64,000 nucleotides of DNA from Streptococcus pseudopneumoniae (GTDB taxonomy: Bacteria; Bacillota; Bacilli; Lactobacillales; Streptococcaceae). The stretch covers positions 23,595 through 87,594 of the forward strand of contig NZ_JUUZ01000023.1 in assembly GCF_001074155.1 (NCBI RefSeq), written 5' to 3'. A program made the position numbers and the translations under genes. Each line of letters begins with the position of its first letter. The stretch's first letter is position 1. Positions 19,901 through 30,502 of the stretch are shown here, piece by piece. Under the pieces are notes generated by a model. It did not search any database. It was not told where the DNA came from and saw only the letters and a program-made list of their open reading frames with translations.

Positions 19901-20088
19901 CCTAATAAAGGCTGTATCCCCTGTTTTTGGCATTCTTTGATGAAATAATAGGCTCCATAGAGATTGTCTTCATCCATGATTCCAAGTGATGAATAGCCAT
20001 ATTCCTTCCCAAGGCTGACATATCTCTTGATTGAAACCATACTCTCCATGAAACTATAGACAGTTTTCGTATCCAGTTGGGCAATCAC
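16987..20088 (-). CDS. dnaE: DNA polymerase III subunit alpha, DnaE type
   Basis: The second C-family replicative polymerase of Firmicutes, which extends primers before PolC takes over on the lagging strand. A GTG start is preceded by GGGAGGTGG. At the N-terminus there is a PHP-like domain (about 1-200), but the usual LHxHS histidine motif is replaced by QLDTKTVYSFM, so the metal site looks degenerate. The catalytic palm carries GRGSAVGSLVAY and PDIDIDIPD (metal-binding aspartates); the Y-family-like helix-hairpin-helix and a C-terminal OB-fold (about 900-980) follow. There is no DEDD exonuclease insert, so it is not PolC. At 1033 residues it is of normal length. Confidence 0.96.
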   Translation of the reverse strand: MIAQLDTKTVYSFMESMVSIKRYVSLGKEYGYSSLGIMDEDNLYGAYYFIKECQKQGIQPLLGLEMTVHHKDEWINLRFLALSNRGYQNLMKLSSLKMTGKREWADFSSYLEDICVIVPYYPEIDSLDLGHDYYIGVYPDTAQSNFSHPILPLYRVNSFESEDLEALQMLKAIKENVTLREVDVQSQQGLFLPAERLEQIFLEKFPITLDNLARLVKDTSYEIDSSLKLPRFNPERPAVEELRERAIKGLEQKGLWNQVYQVRLEEELSVIHDMGFDDYFLVVWDLLRFGRSQGYYMGMGRGSAVGSLVAYALDITGIDPVAKNLIFERFLNRERYTMPDIDIDIPDIYRPDFIRYVRDRYGSIHAAQIVTYSTFGAKQAIRDIFKRYGVPEYELTAITKKIGSKDTLTTAYEGNLGFRQLIQSKIEYQKAFSIAKKIEGYPRQTSIHAAGVVISDKNLTDYIPLKYGEDMLITQYDAHGVEGNGLLKMDFLGLRNLTFAQKMQELLYEIQGISLRIEDIDLEDKATLALFAAGKTKGIFQFEQPGAIRLLKRVKPENFEEVVATTSLNRPGASDYIDNFVARKHGKEKVTVLDPVLEDILAPTYGIMLYQEQVMQVAQRYAGFSLGKADILRRAMGKKNAAEMHRMEESFIQGALENGHSKEQAQEVFAVMEKFAGYGFNRSHAYAYAALAFQLAYFKTHYPSIFYQVMLNYSSGDYIFDALEMGFELAPLSINTVPYQDKLADKTIHLGLKTIKGMPRDFAYWVIEHRPFSSVEDFITRLPKNYQKISLLTPLVEVGLFDGFDKNRQKILTNLPTLFIFVEELGSLFADSSYSWTDTEDFSNIEKFQKEQNWLGVGISQHPLLVLAKNPLYPIVSLSELSEGQTATVLVEIQSIRVIRTKKGENMAFLKVTDSKTSLEVTVFSEQYRQFKNLLHEGSFYYLNGKVQARDGRLQLVLNNLKEAVNERFWIQVPNHDHDAEIYHILDQYKGQIPVVIRYENEQKNILLPGYLVAKDAGLQESLKQIVMKTIYR

Positions 20089-20167
20089 TCACTACCACCT
20101 CCCTTATTCTCTTTATATTATACCATTTTAGAAAATAGAAACACAATTTCTTTCTAATCATTAAACT

Positions 20168-20199
20168 AAAAAACCATAGCCTAAAAAGCTATGGTTTTA
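20168..20199. terminator. terminator between the small membrane protein and dnaE
   Basis: AACCATAGC/GCTATGGTT nine-pair stem with a seven-base loop, A-rich on the left and TTTTAT on the right; works for the minus-strand unit upstream of dnaE. Confidence 0.75.
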
Positions 20200-20245
20200 T
20201 GATATGAAATAAGTTCGAAGAAGAGTTGCGCCTAGCTTTTTAAAC

Positions 20246-20680
20246 TTATTTACTTGTATCTTTCGTAAAAAATATCCCGATTAGAACTAGGACTAGTGAG
20301 AGATAAGGAAAAACCCTAAACATCTGCCAATCCGGGTCGAATGCTAAAAGTCCGGAAAGCAAATAAAATCCTGCACTCGCATACAAGAAATTTCTATTTA
20401 CTTTCTTGATTCCTATCCTAGTTAAAAAAGTTGCTACAGCGTAAGCAATTAAATTAGGACCTAGAAAAATCAAGAATAGAATTCCCCATGGAGCAGTAAA
20501 TAAAGCAAGAGTTATAAATAGAAGAATATAGGTAAGTGCCAAATAAAATGAGAAAGATAGAAAAGTCGAAGGTTTCTTGACTGCTTTTGGACCATTCTTC
20601 ATATCTTCCATCGAATTATTTTCTACAATTAATTTATCTTCTTCTTTGTTTAGCTCTACATTTGGATTTTGGTCTGACAT
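20246..20680 (-). CDS. small membrane protein of unknown function
   Basis: Not recognised as a named family. The 144-residue protein has an acidic N-terminal tail (ELNKEEDKLIVENN) of about 40 residues, then four hydrophobic segments: about 45-65, 70-90, 100-118 and 123-140, with RIGIKKVNRNF as a basic loop before the third. The ATG giving MSDQNPN is chosen since GGGAG is six bases upstream; a GTG four codons earlier overlaps it. It stands alone between dnaE and gloA. It may be an integral membrane accessory protein, but nothing here shows a function. Confidence 0.7.
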   Translation of the reverse strand: MSDQNPNVELNKEEDKLIVENNSMEDMKNGPKAVKKPSTFLSFSFYLALTYILLFITLALFTAPWGILFLIFLGPNLIAYAVATFLTRIGIKKVNRNFLYASAGFYLLSGLLAFDPDWQMFRVFPYLSLVLVLIGIFFTKDTSK

Positions 20681-20757
20681 TTTTTCTCCCACTAATTTGT
20701 TAAGTTATTTTTATTATATCCCAATTTGTCAAATTAAGCTAGACAGAAAAAGCCATC

Positions 20758-20888
20758 TATGTTAGTCTCAGATAAACGCTCACATTTGTCTGAAAGAAAC
20801 TAACATAAATGACCTACACTCCTCCCTATCAAGTTTTTCTGAGTCAGATGAAATTATCTAACTCAATTTGATAAATGAGGAGTTTTTA
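20758..20888 (+). ncRNA. two-hairpin element with plus-strand terminator, no gene
   Basis: Hairpin 1 (20758-20807) has TATGTTAGT/ACTAACATA outside and CAGATAAA/TTTGTCTG inside. Hairpin 2 (20818-20883) has ACTCCTC/GAGGAGT, TATCAA/TTGATA and GAGT-AGAT/ATCT-ACTC, and is followed on the plus strand by TTTTTATTATTTTT. Both flanking genes are on the minus strand, where hairpin 2 has no T run, so the element does not act as a simple terminator for them. It could be a plus-strand small RNA or a MITE-like repeat. I see no good plus-strand promoter. Confidence 0.45.
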
Positions 20889-21269
20889 TTATTTTTCACG
20901 AATCACTTCTACCTTGTATCCATCTGGATCTTTAACAAAGTAATAGTTTGGTTGTGTTCCTGGAAGTCCATTTGGATTTGTCACTTCGTAACCCTTGTCG
21001 CTATGTTCTTTATGAAGAGCCTCAAGGTCAGGTGTACTTAGAGCGATGTGAGCAAAACCGTCACCTACAACGTAAGGTCCATGATTGTAGTTGTATGTCA
21101 ACTCCAATTCATAATCATCGCCATCAAGACCTAGATAAACAATGGTAAAAGCGTGTTCTGGGAAGTCGAGACGACGCAATTCCTTAAATCCAAAAGCATC
21201 TTGATAAAAAGCAATTGATTTTTCAAGATTTTCTACTCGCAAGCAAGTGTGTAACATTTTTGAAGCCAT
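20889..21269 (-). CDS. gloA: lactoylglutathione lyase-type VOC protein
   Basis: Glyoxalase I fold, detoxifying methylglyoxal-derived hemithioacetal. The 126-residue chain has two beta-alpha-beta-beta-beta modules; metal ligands are expected at H7 (LHTCLRV), E56-region (ELELTYN), H75-region (FAHIALST) and E122 (YKVEVIREK). The ATG giving MASKMLHT is chosen because AAGGAG lies six bases before it; an upstream in-frame start lacks this. In a low-thiol Gram-positive the real thiol partner is uncertain. Single-gene unit downstream of rplT. Confidence 0.92.
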   Translation of the reverse strand: MASKMLHTCLRVENLEKSIAFYQDAFGFKELRRLDFPEHAFTIVYLGLDGDDYELELTYNYNHGPYVVGDGFAHIALSTPDLEALHKEHSDKGYEVTNPNGLPGTQPNYYFVKDPDGYKVEVIREK

Positions 21270-21325
21270 CTTTTCTCCTTTGTTTAAAAAAGACTGGAAC
21301 AAACTTGCACCAGTCTTATGAATAA

Positions 21326-21685
21326 TTATTTACCAAGTTTTGCTTTTGCTGCATCTGCAAGAGCTGTGAAAGCTGCTGCATCGTTAACAGCCAAGTCAGC
21401 AAGCATTTTACGGTTAACTTCGATCTCAGCCAATTTCAAACCATGCATCAATTGTGAGTATGAAAGTCCGTTCATACGAGCTGCCGCATTGATACGTGTG
21501 ATCCACAATTTGCGGAAGTCACGTTTCTTTTGACGACGGTCACGGTATGCATAGTAGTAAGAGTTCATTACTTGTTCTTTTGCAGTACGGAACAAGATGT
21601 GTTTAGCTCCATAGTAACCTTTTGCTAATTTTAAAATACGTTTACGACGTTTGCGTGATACAACGCCACCTTTAACACGTGCCAT
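21326..21685 (-). CDS. rplT: ribosomal protein L20
   Basis: A 119-residue basic protein of the large subunit, needed early in 50S assembly. Sequence blocks [28 protein letters not shown] and [20 protein letters not shown] are those of L20. In Firmicutes L20 also binds its own mRNA leader to repress the infC-rpmI-rplT operon; the attenuator-like leader upstream of infC here fits. Last gene of that operon, 49 bases after rpmI. Confidence 0.97.
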   Translation of the reverse strand: MARVKGGVVSRKRRKRILKLAKGYYGAKHILFRTAKEQVMNSYYYAYRDRRQKKRDFRKLWITRINAAARMNGLSYSQLMHGLKLAEIEVNRKMLADLAVNDAAAFTALADAAKAKLGK

Positions 21686-21734
21686 TTATATTTCCTCCAA
21701 TATTTCCTAGAATTGTTAACTTACAAATACGCGA

Positions 21735-21935
21735 TTATTTCAAGCGAGTAAGCATTGCTTTGATACGTTTGAAATCTCCTGAATGCACCATAGATGCTTT
21801 ACGAAGATGACGACGTTGTTTCTTAGTTTTTCCGTGGAAACGGTGAGAAGTGTAAGCACGGAAACGTTTAAGTCCACCAGAACCTGTACGTTTGAAACGT
21901 TTAGCTGATGCGCGGTGTGTTTTTTGTTTTGGCAT
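21735..21935 (-). CDS. rpmI: ribosomal protein L35
   Basis: A 66-residue very basic protein; opens [20 protein letters not shown] and contains [12 protein letters not shown], the typical L35 pattern. It lies between infC (33 bases) and rplT in the classic operon. Confidence 0.97.
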   Translation of the reverse strand: MPKQKTHRASAKRFKRTGSGGLKRFRAYTSHRFHGKTKKQRRHLRKASMVHSGDFKRIKAMLTRLK

Positions 21936-21968
21936 GATATTTTCTCCTTTTTTTAACTTTCTGACAGA

Positions 21969-22490
21969 TTATTTCTTGTCAGTTGCTGGGGCCAACTGCA
22001 TGAACATTTGACGACCATCCATTTTAGCACGTTGTTCGATGATAGCAATATCTTGAGTTGCTTCAGCGAAATCGGCTAAAACTTTTGCTCCAATCTCTTT
22101 ATGGGTAATCATACGACCCTTAAAGCGAATGGAAACCTTCACTTTGTTCCCTTTTTCAAGGAACTTGCGAGCACTGCGAAGTTTCGTATCGAAATCACCC
22201 TTATCAATAACTGGGCTCAATCGAACTTCTTTCACGGTCACAACGCTTTGTTTTTTGCGTTGCTCTTTTTGTTTCTTCTGATACTCAAATTTGAACTTAC
22301 CGTAGTCCATAATTTTCGCAACAGGAGGTTTAGCTTGAGGTTGAATGAGAACCAAGTCCACATTAGCGTCGTCCGCAAGTGCTTGCGCTTCACCAAGTGG
22401 TTTGATACCCAATTGTTCGCCCTCAAGACCGATTAAGCGAACTTCACGTACACGAATTTCATCATTGATGAATAAGTCTTGCTTTGCTAT
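21969..22490 (-). CDS. infC: translation initiation factor IF-3 (probable AUA start)
   Basis: Binds the 30S subunit and checks start-codon and initiator-tRNA choice. N-domain ([15 protein letters not shown]...), linker helix [10 protein letters not shown], and C-domain with the IF-3 signature [13 protein letters not shown] are present. I start it at ATA (22488-22490), because GAGGTGA lies eight bases before it and the protein then starts [13 protein letters not shown], matching the usual IF-3 N-terminus. The alternative TTG at 22526 falls in the tail of the leader terminator and lacks a ribosome binding site; a GTG at 22499 lies inside the GAGGTG site. IF-3 genes are well known to use AUU-type starts for autoregulation. 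With ATA the length is 173 residues. Confidence 0.93.
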   Translation of the reverse strand: MAKQDLFINDEIRVREVRLIGLEGEQLGIKPLGEAQALADDANVDLVLIQPQAKPPVAKIMDYGKFKFEYQKKQKEQRKKQSVVTVKEVRLSPVIDKGDFDTKLRSARKFLEKGNKVKVSIRFKGRMITHKEIGAKVLADFAEATQDIAIIEQRAKMDGRQMFMQLAPATDKK

Positions 22491-22647
22491 GGTTTTCACC
22501 TCTTTTTTAATTTTAGAGAAAAACAAGAGCGGACTTGCTAACGCAAATCCGCTCTACATGATTATAGTTCATTTCTGAAACTTGATCTGTAGGGGCCAGA
22601 CAACGTTAGTCGCAAGGCGAGAAGTTCTCACTTCTGCTTTTCTCATC
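22491..22647 (-). promoter_or_regulatory. infC operon leader with attenuator (L20-leader-like)
   Basis: The leader runs from about 22647 to the start codon. It contains a long imperfect stem (GAGAACTTCTCG region) and ends in a terminator-like hairpin, AGAGCGGA-TTGC/GCAA-TCCGCTCT (22526-22555), followed by TGTTTTT. This is the arrangement of an L20-responsive leader in Firmicutes, where L20 excess favours termination before infC. Assignment to that class is by position and layout, not by consensus matching. Confidence 0.65.
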
Positions 22648-22653
22648 TTGTAT

Positions 22654-22682
22654 ATGATATCAAGTTTTTTCCTACTTGTCAA
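22654..22682 (-). promoter_or_regulatory. infC-rpmI-rplT promoter
   Basis: Minus-strand TTGACA (22677-22682) and TATCAT (22654-22659), spacer 17 bases. Confidence 0.8.
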
Positions 22683-22733
22683 GATAAAAATAATCTTTTT
22701 TAGTTTTTTTCTAATAATTGAATTTAAATCTAA

Positions 22734-24128
22734 TTATTGGGTACGTGAATAGTAAATCTCATGTGGTTTCACATGGTTACCTAGTAATTCAGATACTGTA
22801 ACAAAGCTATATCCTTGTCCTTGCAGATACTCAATAACTTTTGGCAATGAGTTAACGGATGTTTGATGGATATCATGCATGAGGATGATAGATCCATTTG
22901 TCGCTTGACGTTGAATCTCAGTTAAAATAGCAGCCTCATTCTTGCTCTTCCAGTCCATACTATCGACATCCCACATAATAAAGCTCAAATCCAGGCTGTT
23001 GCGGATATCATCTGAAACAGCACCATATGGAGGTCGCATCAATTTTGAACTCTTTCCGAGAACACTAGTGATTGCTGTTTCTGTATCCGTAATTTGTTTC
23101 TTAGCATCTTCCAATGATAGCTTGGTTAGAACTGGGTGGTTCCAACTGTGATTTCCGACCTCGTGCCCCTCAGATTTCATCCTTTTTAGAAGAGCTTCAT
23201 TGCCTGCAATATTTTTTCCTTGGACAAAGAAGGTTGCTTTGATTTTGTACTTAGCTAAGATATCCAAGGCTTGTGGTGTTGTATTACCATCAGGACCATC
23301 ATCAAAGGTAAGAGCTACCACTTTTTTATGTTTTTCCTCTTGAACTTTTTTATAAAGTTCAGCATCTTTTTCTGTTAGATAGGATGTTTGAATATAATCA
23401 AAGAAATCAGAAATAGGCATTGCTATTTCTTCTACATTAGTCATTGCTTTGACTGGATATAGAACCAATTGACTATCTTTGTAAGCAAACTTCCAGCTTG
23501 ACAATTCTGCAGCTGAGAAATCACCTGAAACTTGGTCAACAACTGATTGATCTACTTTTTTATCTTGGAGAGTTGACTTAACTCCCTCTAGAATTTTTTC
23601 TTTGGCTGTGGATGGGTCTGTAAAGAATTGATCCAAGGTAAAGATAGAGCCATCCTCTTTTAGATACAGCTGGTCTAAAGTAGTATTTTCTAATTCAACG
23701 ACATTAGAATTTGCCAAGTCATAGGCCTGTTTTTTAATCAAACGATTTTCAACCCCAGTTAAAGAGGAATCCCCTTTTTCTGAGTAATAAAAAATTAACT
23801 GTTCTTTACCTTCTACTTTGTCAGTGATGTCTTTTACGATGATATCCTTAACAGAAGAGATAAGGTTGTCCCCAACTAGTGGATAATAGGTGATAATTTC
23901 AGATTTTTCTTTGCGGAAATGCTCTTTTTGACTTCCTTGGGAGTAGGCGTCTTCTTTTTCCTTCTTGAGGCTCTCAATTTTTTGTTCAAAGGCTTGTTTA
24001 TTCAGTACTTTATAGGCAATCACACTACCGAGTGCTAGCATTGTGAAAAACAAAAGCAAGACAAGAATGCCAAGTTTTTTATTGTTTTTCTTCTTTACTT
24101 TATTCTGGGGTAATCTTTTTTTTGTCAT
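22734..24128 (-). CDS. pgdA: peptidoglycan N-acetylglucosamine deacetylase
   Basis: Removes acetyl groups from GlcNAc in the cell wall, which gives lysozyme resistance. The 464-residue chain has a basic cytoplasmic start, a membrane anchor at about 18-40, a coiled-coil-like and middle region (45-265), and a NodB-type deacetylase domain from about 268. All five motifs are present: TFDDGPD (D276, D277), HSWNH (H327, H331), RPPYGA, DVDSMDW and the final LMHDIH. The residue spacing is one off from pneumococcal PgdA, so the catalytic set is intact. It is a single-gene unit. Confidence 0.95.
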   Translation of the reverse strand: MTKKRLPQNKVKKKNNKKLGILVLLLFFTMLALGSVIAYKVLNKQAFEQKIESLKKEKEDAYSQGSQKEHFRKEKSEIITYYPLVGDNLISSVKDIIVKDITDKVEGKEQLIFYYSEKGDSSLTGVENRLIKKQAYDLANSNVVELENTTLDQLYLKEDGSIFTLDQFFTDPSTAKEKILEGVKSTLQDKKVDQSVVDQVSGDFSAAELSSWKFAYKDSQLVLYPVKAMTNVEEIAMPISDFFDYIQTSYLTEKDAELYKKVQEEKHKKVVALTFDDGPDGNTTPQALDILAKYKIKATFFVQGKNIAGNEALLKRMKSEGHEVGNHSWNHPVLTKLSLEDAKKQITDTETAITSVLGKSSKLMRPPYGAVSDDIRNSLDLSFIMWDVDSMDWKSKNEAAILTEIQRQATNGSIILMHDIHQTSVNSLPKVIEYLQGQGYSFVTVSELLGNHVKPHEIYYSRTQ

Positions 24129-24205
24129 AGTCTTATCTTATCAAATATGAACTATAATTTCAATGAAAACATGGCATGAAAATATTTAAAATAGGTAAAG
24201 AAAAG

Positions 24206-24239
24206 TAAAAGAATCCTAGGAAAATCTAGGATTCTTTTA
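24206..24239. terminator. terminator between ezrA and pgdA
   Basis: GAATCCTAG/CTAGGATTC nine-pair stem with flanking A and T runs. Confidence 0.85.
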
Positions 24240-24243
24240 TAAA

Positions 24244-25971
24244 TTAGAAACGGATACTTTCTCTTGTTTTTTCATAAGAAGTAACGAAGCGATTGGTAAC
24301 ACCAGGCTCAGCAACTTCTAATGCTTGAGAGATTTTTTCGAAAGATGCTTGGTAATCAAATGTCGTTTCAAAGATATTCAAAGCTTCTTGGAAAGCTTGT
24401 TGAATACGATCATCAAATGATCTGTAACGGTTCGAATATTGAAGCAATTGTTCTGTCAATGTTGCATTTTGAACGATACTGTATGTTTCTTCTTCCAACA
24501 TATTCATATCATTTGTCGCAATCTCAAGGATACGATTCACAGATTCGATATTCACTTGCGCTTGTTCCAGCTCAGCCATCAAGTCTTCTGTACTGTGGCT
24601 TGCATCAAAGAAGAGCTTCAAGAATTTTTGTGGAATTCCTGGAAGATTTCTCTTCTCCATGTAGCGTTTAATCGTATGCAGACGGTTGACATATACATTT
24701 GCTTTTTGACGAGCATTGATGTCATCTTTTTCAATTTGAACGAGACGCTCACTAACACCGATTTGGTCATCTTCAATATCTTTTAATGTAGATTGGAGAT
24801 TTTCCAAACGTTCTTGTAAGACAGAATATGCTTCTGAAACTTCTGACTCTGCATTATTCATTTCTTCAATAGTAGCATTCAAGGCTGAGATATCAGCTTG
24901 AAGACGACGAACTCGATTTACATCGCTCTCTGAAATCAAATAGGTTTTCCCAAGACGTTCGATATCTTTAACCAGTACCTGATTATTTTCTTTCAAGTGT
25001 TTAAGATAGGTAGGAAGGGTAGTTACCAATTTCTCAAAAGCTTTATGGGCTGCAATTTCACGAGTGAAAATATCATAAAGTGCATTGATTTCTTCTTGGA
25101 TTTGAGTATTTTCATACTCTGCATTATCCAACTCCAATGTACGGATATTTTCGTGATTATTCTTCAAGGCTTCATAGAGAAGTTGAAGACGAGATTCGAT
25201 ATCAGTTTCTACAAAATGGTAGTTTTCATCTAAAAGCTTGCGGTAACCTGCTTCTAAATCTTCAAGTTGTTCTGGCAATTCAGTAGTAAGCTTAGTGACA
25301 ATCGCTGGAATTCTTTCAACGATATGTGTCAAAGCCAAAATGTGATTTTCAGCGTTATCTAAAATCCCTGCTGCTTCAACCGGATCCCCTGAAGAATTCA
25401 AGGTTACAAATTGAGAAAACTCAGATTGGATGTTCTCCAATTGTTTTTCAATTTCCGGAAGAGCTTGACCATATTTTTCAGGATCTTCAGCTACAGTGTT
25501 TTGTAGTTTCTCGAATAAATCTAGGGCATGCAGAACACGTCCACTATTTTTTGACTCTTGTTTTTCCAACTCAGACAAGGCATTACGAATTGCTGCAATA
25601 TCTTCTTCAACAAGTTGGATTTGACTTTCAATTTGATCAATCTGGTGCTTAGCTTTCAAGAAACGGAATGAGTTATTGTATCCTTCAGCTTCAAAGAGGT
25701 TATTCTCGATATCTGCAAAAGAGTTAAGAGACAAATCTACCCATTTTTGGTTCCATTCTCTAAAAGCAACCTGACTTTGACCAATCAGATGCATGTTTTT
25801 TACAACCTCTACCTCATCATTAACAGGAAGGTTATATAGTTCTTCTTTTCTTTCTTCTAAAGCTGCAAGTCTACTCTCATTTCGTTTACGTAGCAAAATT
25901 GCTACTGCAAAAGCAATAAGAAGCAGGACTGCAATTCCAATCAAAGTAATAATCAACTGATTATTTGACAT
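24244..25971 (-). CDS. ezrA: septation ring formation regulator EzrA
   Basis: Membrane-anchored regulator of FtsZ ring assembly and of peptidoglycan synthesis at mid-cell. One N-terminal membrane helix (about residues 4-26) is followed by a cytoplasmic chain of spectrin-like coiled coils to residue 575; the chain is rich in Glu, Leu and Gln with heptad patterns. The length matches streptococcal EzrA. It follows gyrB by 80 bases; the pairing with gyrB is typical of streptococci. Confidence 0.95.
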   Translation of the reverse strand: MSNNQLIITLIGIAVLLLIAFAVAILLRKRNESRLAALEERKEELYNLPVNDEVEVVKNMHLIGQSQVAFREWNQKWVDLSLNSFADIENNLFEAEGYNNSFRFLKAKHQIDQIESQIQLVEEDIAAIRNALSELEKQESKNSGRVLHALDLFEKLQNTVAEDPEKYGQALPEIEKQLENIQSEFSQFVTLNSSGDPVEAAGILDNAENHILALTHIVERIPAIVTKLTTELPEQLEDLEAGYRKLLDENYHFVETDIESRLQLLYEALKNNHENIRTLELDNAEYENTQIQEEINALYDIFTREIAAHKAFEKLVTTLPTYLKHLKENNQVLVKDIERLGKTYLISESDVNRVRRLQADISALNATIEEMNNAESEVSEAYSVLQERLENLQSTLKDIEDDQIGVSERLVQIEKDDINARQKANVYVNRLHTIKRYMEKRNLPGIPQKFLKLFFDASHSTEDLMAELEQAQVNIESVNRILEIATNDMNMLEEETYSIVQNATLTEQLLQYSNRYRSFDDRIQQAFQEALNIFETTFDYQASFEKISQALEVAEPGVTNRFVTSYEKTRESIRF

Positions 25972-26051
25972 ATCAAACTCCTTTTATACATGACACAATT
26001 GTAATGATTATATCATATTTTTCAAACCTTGGGAACTATTTCCCAATATTT

Positions 26052-28576
<2,525 letters not shown>

Positions 28577-28633
28577 ACCCTTCATTATACCATTTTTTTA
28601 TAAAAAAAGCGATGTTTACCTTGGTTTTTGCCA

Positions 28634-28660
28634 TTAAAAAAGAGAAGAATCTCCTCCATC
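28634..28660 (-). terminator. probable terminator after the DJ-1 gene
   Basis: Minus-strand GAGGAG/CTTCTC with ATT loop followed by T6; short stem, so moderate support. Confidence 0.5.
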
Positions 28661-28686
28661 AAGAAAGAATCTCCTCCGTTTGTTCA

Positions 28687-29235
28687 TTATTTTTCAAATA
28701 GGTCTGTATATAGCATGCCATTCCTTAGTGACTCAGCATCTCCGCCCAGTGTTTCAACCAAGTGGTAAGCAAATGCTAAAGCAGTTGCTGGTCCACGGCT
28801 CGTAATGATATTTCCATCCACTACGACTGTTTCTTTGCGGTAGTGACCGTCAGCAATTTGTTCTTGGACTCCATCATAGCAGGTGAAGTTCCTTCCTTCT
28901 AGGAGGCCAGCTCGATTCAAAGCAATTGGAGCAGCACAGATAGCTGCTACTTTTTTACCGGTTTCCTCAAATCTTTGAAGCTCAGAGACCAATTGCTCAT
29001 TGTCCCGCAAGTGGGCAGCACCAGGCATACCTCCTGGAAGGACAATCATGTCATACTCTGATAAATTACCATCAAACACTCGATCAGCTTGAACTTGAAT
29101 AGCATGTGAACCTGTCACTTTATCTTCAAATCCTACCATATGGCAGGTGATATTTGCGCGGCGCATGACGTCTACGACCGTCAAGGCTTCAATTTCTTCA
29201 AAACCATTTGCTAGGATAACTGCAACTTTCGGCAT
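28687..29235 (-). CDS. DJ-1/ThiJ family protein (YajL-like)
   Basis: A 182-residue single-domain DJ-1/PfpI protein. The conserved Glu is in NGFEEIEA (about residues 10-17), the nucleophilic cysteine is in AICAAPIAL (about C99), and the ITSRGPATALAFA block near residue 148 is family-typical. Proposed roles are glyoxalase III/deglycase or a redox chaperone. It follows rodA by ten bases on the same strand, so they are probably one transcript. Confidence 0.9.
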   Translation of the reverse strand: MPKVAVILANGFEEIEALTVVDVMRRANITCHMVGFEDKVTGSHAIQVQADRVFDGNLSEYDMIVLPGGMPGAAHLRDNEQLVSELQRFEETGKKVAAICAAPIALNRAGLLEGRNFTCYDGVQEQIADGHYRKETVVVDGNIITSRGPATALAFAYHLVETLGGDAESLRNGMLYTDLFEK

Positions 29236-29245
29236 AGCGACCTCC

Positions 29246-30469
29246 TTATTTCACTTTTTTCAACACAACTTTTTTACGTTTGAATCTTGTTCGACCACTC
29301 TTTTCATCAGCTAAATGAGTTTGGTAGCTCATCGATAACAGCAAACCTACACCAATTAGATTACTGATAATAGCGGATCCCCCTTGAGAAATAAAGGGCA
29401 AAGGAATACCTGTCAGAGGAAGAAGACCAGTAACCGCACCAATATTTTCAAAGATATGGAACAAGAGCATCATGATAAATCCAGTTGAGATGTAGGTATA
29501 AAATTGATTATTGGATTTTAGGGTAATCTTTAACATGCGATAGATGAGCAGTAGATAGAGTGCAACCACAGCAACTGAACCAATAAATCCAAAATCTTCC
29601 GCAATTACTGTGAAAATCATATCACTCTCGCGGACTGGAATAAGGAGATTAGACACATTAAAGCCTTGGCCAAAAATTCCACCGCTACCAATCGCAATTT
29701 GACCCTGCGCCTGTTGATAGGTAGTCGTTTGGGCATAATCAAACGGATTGAGCCAAGCTAGGATACGATTTATCTGATAAGTTGGCATCCCAATCTGATG
29801 CATAAAAGCACGCCCATCTTTTGTGATAAAGATTGCTAGGAATCCTGCAATTGCCGACACAACTGCTACAAAAATTGGAATAATAATCTTCCAAGAAACA
29901 CCAGACAATAAGACAAGTCCTGCAAAGATTGCAACAAAAACCATAGCTGTTCCAAGGTCACTTTGCAAGGCTAGTAAAACCATAACTGGCATCGTGAAAA
30001 CGATCATCCACAAAATTAATAAAAAATCTAAACCAATCGTTCGTTCTTTGTCTTTATGTTTCTTGGTAAAGGTTACGATAACGTATGCCAGCATCAAAAT
30101 ATAGGATATCTTCATGAATTCGGAGGGTTGAAAGAGTGTATAACCACCGATTGACACCCAGTTTTTCGCACCAGTTGCAGCTACTAAACTCGGGTTGTAG
30201 AAGACTAAAGGCAAGACCATCAAGGTTAGACCGAGTCCATATAAATAAGGTGTGGACTGCCAGAGAAATTTTGTGTTAAAAAACATGACTATGAAGCTAA
30301 AAACAATCCCCAGCGATATCCAAGCCAGTTGTTGTCCAAGTATGGGCCAAACATTGTTTGGGTAGTCATGACTAACTGCTATATAAATAGCTACGACTCC
30401 AATCACCAACAAACAAAATACTGGTAATATTAAACTATAATCGACCCTAGAGTCGAGAGAACGTTTCAT
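29246..30469 (-). CDS. rodA: SEDS peptidoglycan polymerase, RodA type
   Basis: Polytopic (about ten helices) glycan polymerase that works with a class B PBP in peripheral wall growth. It has the SEDS signature near the C-terminus (PLPFISQGGSAIISNLIGVGLLLS) and the catalytic-aspartate block VRESDMIFTVIAEDFGFIG. The N-terminus starts MKRSLDSRVDYSLILPVF. At 407 residues it matches streptococcal RodA better than FtsW. The gene lies between dinG-like and DJ-1 genes on the same strand. Confidence 0.92.
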   Translation of the reverse strand: MKRSLDSRVDYSLILPVFCLLVIGVVAIYIAVSHDYPNNVWPILGQQLAWISLGIVFSFIVMFFNTKFLWQSTPYLYGLGLTLMVLPLVFYNPSLVAATGAKNWVSIGGYTLFQPSEFMKISYILMLAYVIVTFTKKHKDKERTIGLDFLLILWMIVFTMPVMVLLALQSDLGTAMVFVAIFAGLVLLSGVSWKIIIPIFVAVVSAIAGFLAIFITKDGRAFMHQIGMPTYQINRILAWLNPFDYAQTTTYQQAQGQIAIGSGGIFGQGFNVSNLLIPVRESDMIFTVIAEDFGFIGSVAVVALYLLLIYRMLKITLKSNNQFYTYISTGFIMMLLFHIFENIGAVTGLLPLTGIPLPFISQGGSAIISNLIGVGLLLSMSYQTHLADEKSGRTRFKRKKVVLKKVK

Positions 30470-30502
30470 AAAAGGCCTCCTTCATTCTTTCAGGTATTCA
30501 TT

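Noticed and set aside
28643..28680. Direct repeat AATCTCCTCC with 20-base period
   Set aside because: Only two copies; it forms part of the terminator after the DJ-1 gene and is probably a small duplication.
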